Below, in pieces: positions 5,881-8,889 of a stretch of DNA of 8,889 bases. Within the stretch, counting starts at the first letter, position 1. Every line of letters starts with the position of its first letter. The position numbers and the translations under genes are program-made. The notes beneath the pieces were generated by a model. The model did not search any database. It saw nothing but the letters and a program-made list of their open reading frames with translations, and was not told the DNA's origin. Source of the DNA: Spartobacteria bacterium (GTDB lineage: Bacteria > Verrucomicrobiota > Verrucomicrobiia > Chthoniobacterales > UBA10450); NCBI GenBank assembly GCA_021324035.1, contig JAJPJU010000149.1:1-8889 (forward strand), in the 5' to 3' direction.

Positions 5881-6081
5881 GCATGAAATCGCGGGCAAAA
5901 CGGAGATAACGGAGCAGCCCGCGCTGCAGAATCTGCACTTGGCGAATCGCACAGTCGTATTGCCGCCAGGCGACGCCACGAAAGGCTGGTAGCTTCCTCA
6001 GACATAGCACTTTGGTCTGACTAGTCGAATCGCGTTGACGCTCCATTATCACGGGCGGAAGTTATCCTGTTTCCCGTGTCC
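5881..6081 (+). promoter_or_regulatory. Intergenic region before the PocR/AraC gene, with inverted repeats
   Basis: About 200 nt contain no credible gene. GCGGGC (5891-5896) can pair with GCCCGC (5917-5922) over a 20-nt loop just after the CNB gene; without a T-run it is a weak terminator candidate. TCAGAC (5998-6003) and GTCTGA (6015-6020) form a 6-bp inverted repeat with 11-nt spacing, about 60 nt before the regulator start. That would suit an operator or a small hairpin, but nothing here proves a role. Confidence 0.35.
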
Positions 6082-7023
6082 ATGACCGTAGAGTTGACTC
6101 AGCGCGAAGATTCGAACAAGCAACTAATCGACATGTTGCGGCGGTCGCGAATGTTTCGCGATTACGAGAACGTTTTTACCAAAGCAACCGGCCTGGCGTT
6201 GACCCTGCGGCCGTTGGAATTCTGGCAACTCGCTCATCGCGGCAAGAAGCACGAGAACCCGTTTTGCGCGATGCTGGCGGAGCATCCCAAGTCGCTGGCA
6301 GTTTGTTTGCAATCCCACCAGGAGATGATTGATCACACCGGATTGCTGCCGCACACCGTGACCTGTCCATTTGGCCTGACCGAAACCGCGATTCCGGTGA
6401 AACTTGGCGCGGACGTTGTCGGCTATCTGCGCATTGGTCAGATATTGCGCCACACGCCGGCGAAATCGGACACGAAGAAAGTCACTCGCGAACTGGAGCG
6501 ATGTGGTTTGAATTTCACCGGCGAATTGCGCAAAGCGTGGGAGAAAAATCCCCTTATTCCGCCGGACAAATACAACGCGATCGTCCGGCTGCTGTCATTT
6601 TTTGGCGAACAGCTTTCCGCATTGACCAATCAGCTGGTCCTGGAACGGCAAAATATCGAGCCGCCGCTGGTGCAGAAGGCGCGCGAGTTCATTGATAAAC
6701 ACAAAACGGAAGCGCTTTCGCTCTCCACTGTCGCCCAAGCGGCCGGGGCGAGCTTGTTTCACTTTTGCAAAGTTTTCCGCAAATCGACCGGATTGAAGTT
6801 TACCGATTACGTCGCGCGGATCCGGCTTGAAGACGCCCGGACTCAACTTCTCAATCCCAACCGTCGGATCAGTGAAGTTGCCTACGATGTGGGATTTCAA
6901 TCGTTGACCCAGTTCAACCGGATGTTCAAACGCGTGTTCGGGCAATCGCCCACGGAATTCCGAGAGCATCTGAACGGCGGCGCCACTCGAAAACCTGCCA
7001 GGGTTTTGAGTAACAATGACTAA
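6082..7023 (+). CDS. PocR-sensor / AraC-family transcriptional regulator
   Basis: The protein is 313 residues. Residues about 15-190 match the PocR ligand-binding domain, a PAS-like sensor, including conserved cysteines in NPFCAML (Cys62), LAVCLQ (Cys75) and VTCPFGLTETAIPV (Cys95), and the GYLRIGQIL strand at 114-122. The C-terminal AraC unit has two helix-turn-helix motifs: 213-235 (LSTVAQAAGAS...FCKVFRK) and 263-285 (ISEVAYDVGFQSLTQFNRMF), ending in GQSPTEFR. It is a DNA-binding activator or repressor in the cytoplasm; PocR itself controls propanediol use, but the ligand here is unknown. This sensor-AraC arrangement is common in Verrucomicrobiota. A GTG at 6076 lies two codons upstream; the ATG at 6082 is preferred. 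The end overlaps the next gene by 8 nt, which suggests the two act together. Confidence 0.92.
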   Translation: MTVELTQREDSNKQLIDMLRRSRMFRDYENVFTKATGLALTLRPLEFWQLAHRGKKHENPFCAMLAEHPKSLAVCLQSHQEMIDHTGLLPHTVTCPFGLTETAIPVKLGADVVGYLRIGQILRHTPAKSDTKKVTRELERCGLNFTGELRKAWEKNPLIPPDKYNAIVRLLSFFGEQLSALTNQLVLERQNIEPPLVQKAREFIDKHKTEALSLSTVAQAAGASLFHFCKVFRKSTGLKFTDYVARIRLEDARTQLLNPNRRISEVAYDVGFQSLTQFNRMFKRVFGQSPTEFREHLNGGATRKPARVLSNND

Positions 7024-7300
7024 CCCACACAAAGTCGGGTTCGTAATCGGCGCCTTAATTGGCGGGTGGCACGTACTTTGGGCGCTTCTGGTTCTGATCG
7101 GATGGGCGCAGCCCATCATCGATTTTATTTTTTGGGCGCACATGATTGAGCCCATTTACCGAATCAAAGCTTTCGATTCCAAAGCAGCAGTAACCTTAAT
7201 CGCGGTGACTGCTGCAATCGGTTACGTGTCCGGTTTTATCGGCGCGTTTATTTGGAACCGCCTGCATCGGCGTAGCGCAGACTGCGCAAAAACCGGCTAA
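7016..7300 (+). CDS. Small two-helix membrane protein of unknown function
   Basis: The protein is 94 residues. Helix 1 spans about 8-30 (VGFVIGALIGGWHVLWALLVLIG), an amphipathic segment rich in Trp/Phe follows (33-45, PIIDFIFWAHMIEP), and helix 2 spans about 57-80, ending FIWNRLHRR. The positive C-terminal tail suggests it stays in the cytoplasm. I have an impression that similar short proteins with the QPIIDFIFW-like block occur in diverse bacteria, but I know no function. The ATG at 7016 lies inside the last codons of the PocR/AraC gene, so translation is probably coupled. It could be a membrane partner or simply a co-regulated gene. Confidence 0.8.
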   Translation: MTNPHKVGFVIGALIGGWHVLWALLVLIGWAQPIIDFIFWAHMIEPIYRIKAFDSKAAVTLIAVTAAIGYVSGFIGAFIWNRLHRRSADCAKTG

Positions 7301-7596
7301 CCTTTAACAAACCGCGAAGAGCTTCCAGCCGGCGCCAGGTTGATTCTTACGGTATGAAAACCGTAACTGTTCGACGCCAAAGAAAACCGGGTCGGCGCGC
7401 GCAACGGAGCGCAGCGTGCACTCCAAAATATCGAAAACTTACAGCCAACCCGTTTCCAGAGAGACGCATGACAAACAAATTTCGGGAGTCTCATCAGGCG
7501 CGGTAGCCAGTCCCCGCCCGAAGAAATGCGCAAGAAACGGCGAATTTTTCGCAAACAACGAAGAGCCTTCCGCGCGTGCCCGCGCCATGTTCAGGC
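7301..7596. other. Intergenic region with two hairpins, no credible gene
   Basis: About 295 nt separate the small membrane protein and the tandem USP. TTACGGT (7347-7353) and ACCGTAA (7360-7366) form a perfect 7-bp stem with a 6-nt loop but no following T-run. GGAGCGCA...TGCACTCC (7406-7424) forms an 8-bp stem with one mismatch, followed by AAAATAT. Open frames on either strand here have GTG or ATG starts without ribosome sites and low-complexity translations, so they are not called. The promoter of the downstream USP gene should lie here, but I could not identify it. Confidence 0.5.
7347..7366. promoter_or_regulatory. 7-bp perfect inverted repeat
   Basis: TTACGGT, a six-base loop (ATGAAA), then ACCGTAA, lying 47 nt after the small membrane protein gene. 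It could be a weak transcription end signal or an operator; no T-run follows in either direction. Confidence 0.4.
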
Positions 7597-8607
7597 ATGA
7601 ATTCAACGATCACCCTTCCGAAACCGCAACAAAGCGGGATTCCGGCCGCGGCTAAAGCCAAAGCGCTTCGAATTCGAAATATTCTGATCGCAACGGACTT
7701 CTCGCCGGCTTCGCTTCGAGCGGCCGAAGCGGCGTTACCGCTTATGAAATCATTCAATGCTGAATTTCATTTCATTCATGTAGTTCCGCCGGATCATTCG
7801 CTTTCGATGTTCGCCGATATGCCGATGATTTTACCAGATGCGGAAGTGCGACGTCGGATTCACCGGCGTCTTCAGGAGACAGCGACGAAGTTTTCGGTTC
7901 CGCTGCGTCCGAAAAACGCCCATGTGCTCAAAGGGCGCCCTTTCGAGCAAGTCTGCCAACTGGCTCGCGATTTGAACATTGACCTTATCGTCACCGCCAC
8001 GCGCGGACATACCGGCCTGAAACATCTGACGTTGGGAAGCACCGCCGAACGAATCGTCCGCTATTCGCCGTGTCCGGTTGTAGTGGTGCGGCCGCCGCGT
8101 CGAAGGGCGGGAGACAAAAAACTGAATCGAATGCAGTTCAAAAGGATCCTGGTGCCAGTTGATTTCTCAGACTGTTCCGAACACGGTCTCAATTATGCCC
8201 GGGCGCTGGCCAATCGCTTCGGCGCCGAACTTGTCTTGCTAAACTCGGTCGCGCTCGAGTACTACGTCAGCAACGACGAATATGCTCGTTACGATTTTCC
8301 GCAGCTCGCGCGACAGGCCGAGGCGGCAGCACGACGGCGGCTGCAAGATCTGGTTGAAAAAACAAAATGGAACGGCGTTCACGTTCGAACCCGTCTCGAG
8401 ATCGGGCACGCCGGTCAGCAAATTTGTGATCGCGCTGAAGACCTTGGCATTGACCTGATCGTCACGTCCTCCCATGGCCGCACCGGTTTCAAACACGTGC
8501 TCGTTGGGAGCACTGCCGAATACGTGGTGCGGCACGCCCCGTGTTCCGTCCTCGTCGTTCCCAGTCACGAACGAATTCTAATGACTTCGAAGACGAAAAA
8601 ATTATGA
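7597..8607 (+). CDS. Tandem two-domain universal stress protein
   Basis: The protein is 336 residues and comprises two complete UspA folds. Domain 1 runs about 26-166: strand IRNILIATDFS with Asp34, nucleotide loop ATRG (134-137), nine residues, then GST (147-149), and the final strand CPVVVV. Domain 2 runs about 181-322: FKRILVPVDFS with Asp189, loop SSHG (291-294), nine residues, then GST (304-306), and the final strand CSVLVV. An Arg-rich linker joins them. Both loops keep the ATP-binding spacing, so the protein could hold two nucleotides in an internal pseudo-dimer. It is cytoplasmic; tandem USPs are usually linked to hypoxia, starvation or redox stress. The frame is open to a GTG at 7576, but the ATG at 7597 is the more ordinary start; neither has a strong Shine-Dalgarno sequence. 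The stop overlaps the next ATG (ATGA). Confidence 0.93.
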   Translation: MNSTITLPKPQQSGIPAAAKAKALRIRNILIATDFSPASLRAAEAALPLMKSFNAEFHFIHVVPPDHSLSMFADMPMILPDAEVRRRIHRRLQETATKFSVPLRPKNAHVLKGRPFEQVCQLARDLNIDLIVTATRGHTGLKHLTLGSTAERIVRYSPCPVVVVRPPRRRAGDKKLNRMQFKRILVPVDFSDCSEHGLNYARALANRFGAELVLLNSVALEYYVSNDEYARYDFPQLARQAEAAARRRLQDLVEKTKWNGVHVRTRLEIGHAGQQICDRAEDLGIDLIVTSSHGRTGFKHVLVGSTAEYVVRHAPCSVLVVPSHERILMTSKTKKL

Positions 8608-8889
8608 AAACGACAATCCTGAAGCTCGCTCTCGGCCTGATTTTGACCGGAACTTTGCTGACCGCGGCCGCACCGGCACCCAAATCCCGAAATAATTCCG
8701 CACGCGCATTCACTTACGCCAACGTAGTCGCGTATTTCAAAACCACGCATCTCCGGGCAACCGAAGTCCAAAAGCGTTGCACTGTTTTTTTTGAAGGCGA
8801 ATGGGCCGGCTCAAATGTTTACAATTACTGTCTGATCGTCGTCGAGAATTCCGATGCGGACGTGCAGGTCACATTTTATCTGACCGACG
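8604..8889 (+). CDS. Putative secreted protein, cut by window end
   Basis: The ATG at 8604 overlaps the USP stop (ATGA) and the frame stays open to the right edge, giving 95 residues. The N-terminus MKTTILKLALGLILTGTLLT followed by AAAPAP is a clear Sec-type signal peptide, with cleavage likely near the Ala/Pro stretch. The mature part so far has two cysteines (in KRCTVFF and NYCLIVVEN) that could form a disulfide, and an alternating beta-like pattern (VQVTFYLTD) suggesting a small periplasmic beta-rich domain. I do not recognise the family. Co-translation with a cytoplasmic stress protein suggests it belongs to the same response. Confidence 0.8.
   Translation, partial: MKTTILKLALGLILTGTLLTAAAPAPKSRNNSARAFTYANVVAYFKTTHLRATEVQKRCTVFFEGEWAGSNVYNYCLIVVENSDADVQVTFYLTD

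Noticed and set aside
5891..5922. Intrinsic terminator after the CNB gene
   Set aside because: The stem is only 6 bp with a 20-nt loop and no T-run follows.
5753..6052. Minus-strand 99-residue frame across the end of the CNB gene
   Set aside because: It is mostly antisense to a real gene, with an Arg-rich random composition.
7297..7655. Short frames on both strands in the gap before the tandem USP
   Set aside because: They overlap each other, use poor starts without ribosome sites, and give low-complexity or Arg/Ser-rich products.

Overview
The window looks like a chromosomal segment of a GC-rich, free-living bacterium. Verrucomicrobiota is the most likely phylum, at moderate confidence. 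The reasons are the PocR-type sensor fused to an AraC helix-turn-helix, a DUF4337 membrane protein, several universal stress proteins (USPs), scattered hairpin repeats of the GCTCC-GTC-GGAGC + GACATG kind, and a TTTGAGR heptad microsatellite. No phage, IS element, tRNA, rRNA or CRISPR array was seen.

Layout. Positions 1-170 hold about four tandem copies of a 42-43 bp repeat, followed by a related hairpin at 185-204. From 4593 down to 210 everything coding is on the minus strand and tightly packed. In transcription order it is: two 27-codon single-membrane-span mini-proteins (4593-4510 and 4461-4378), a P1B-4-type metal-efflux ATPase (4355-2148), a DUF4337 membrane protein (2018-1497), ruvC (1495-992) and lipB (995-210). 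Spacings of 48, 22, about 130, 1 and -4 nt suggest one operon or two joined transcripts. The mini-proteins were found by reading the raw sequence; each has its own strong Shine-Dalgarno sequence.

From 4793 to the right edge everything is on the plus strand. A single-domain USP is followed 23 nt later by a stand-alone cyclic-nucleotide-binding-fold protein with no DNA-binding domain. After a gap of about 200 nt comes a PocR/AraC regulator that overlaps a small two-helix membrane protein by 8 nt. After a gap of about 290 nt with two hairpins comes a tandem two-domain USP, joined by an ATGA overlap to a secreted protein cut off by the window end.

Taken together, the right half is a stress-sensing neighbourhood (two USPs, a ligand-binding fold, a transcription factor). 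The left half joins transition-metal export to two housekeeping functions: Holliday-junction resolution and lipoate synthesis. The observations most worth a second look are the pair of look-alike mini-membrane proteins ahead of the P-type ATPase, the heptad repeat inside the 5' end of lipB, and the CNB-fold protein that lacks both the usual cAMP contact motif and an HTH.
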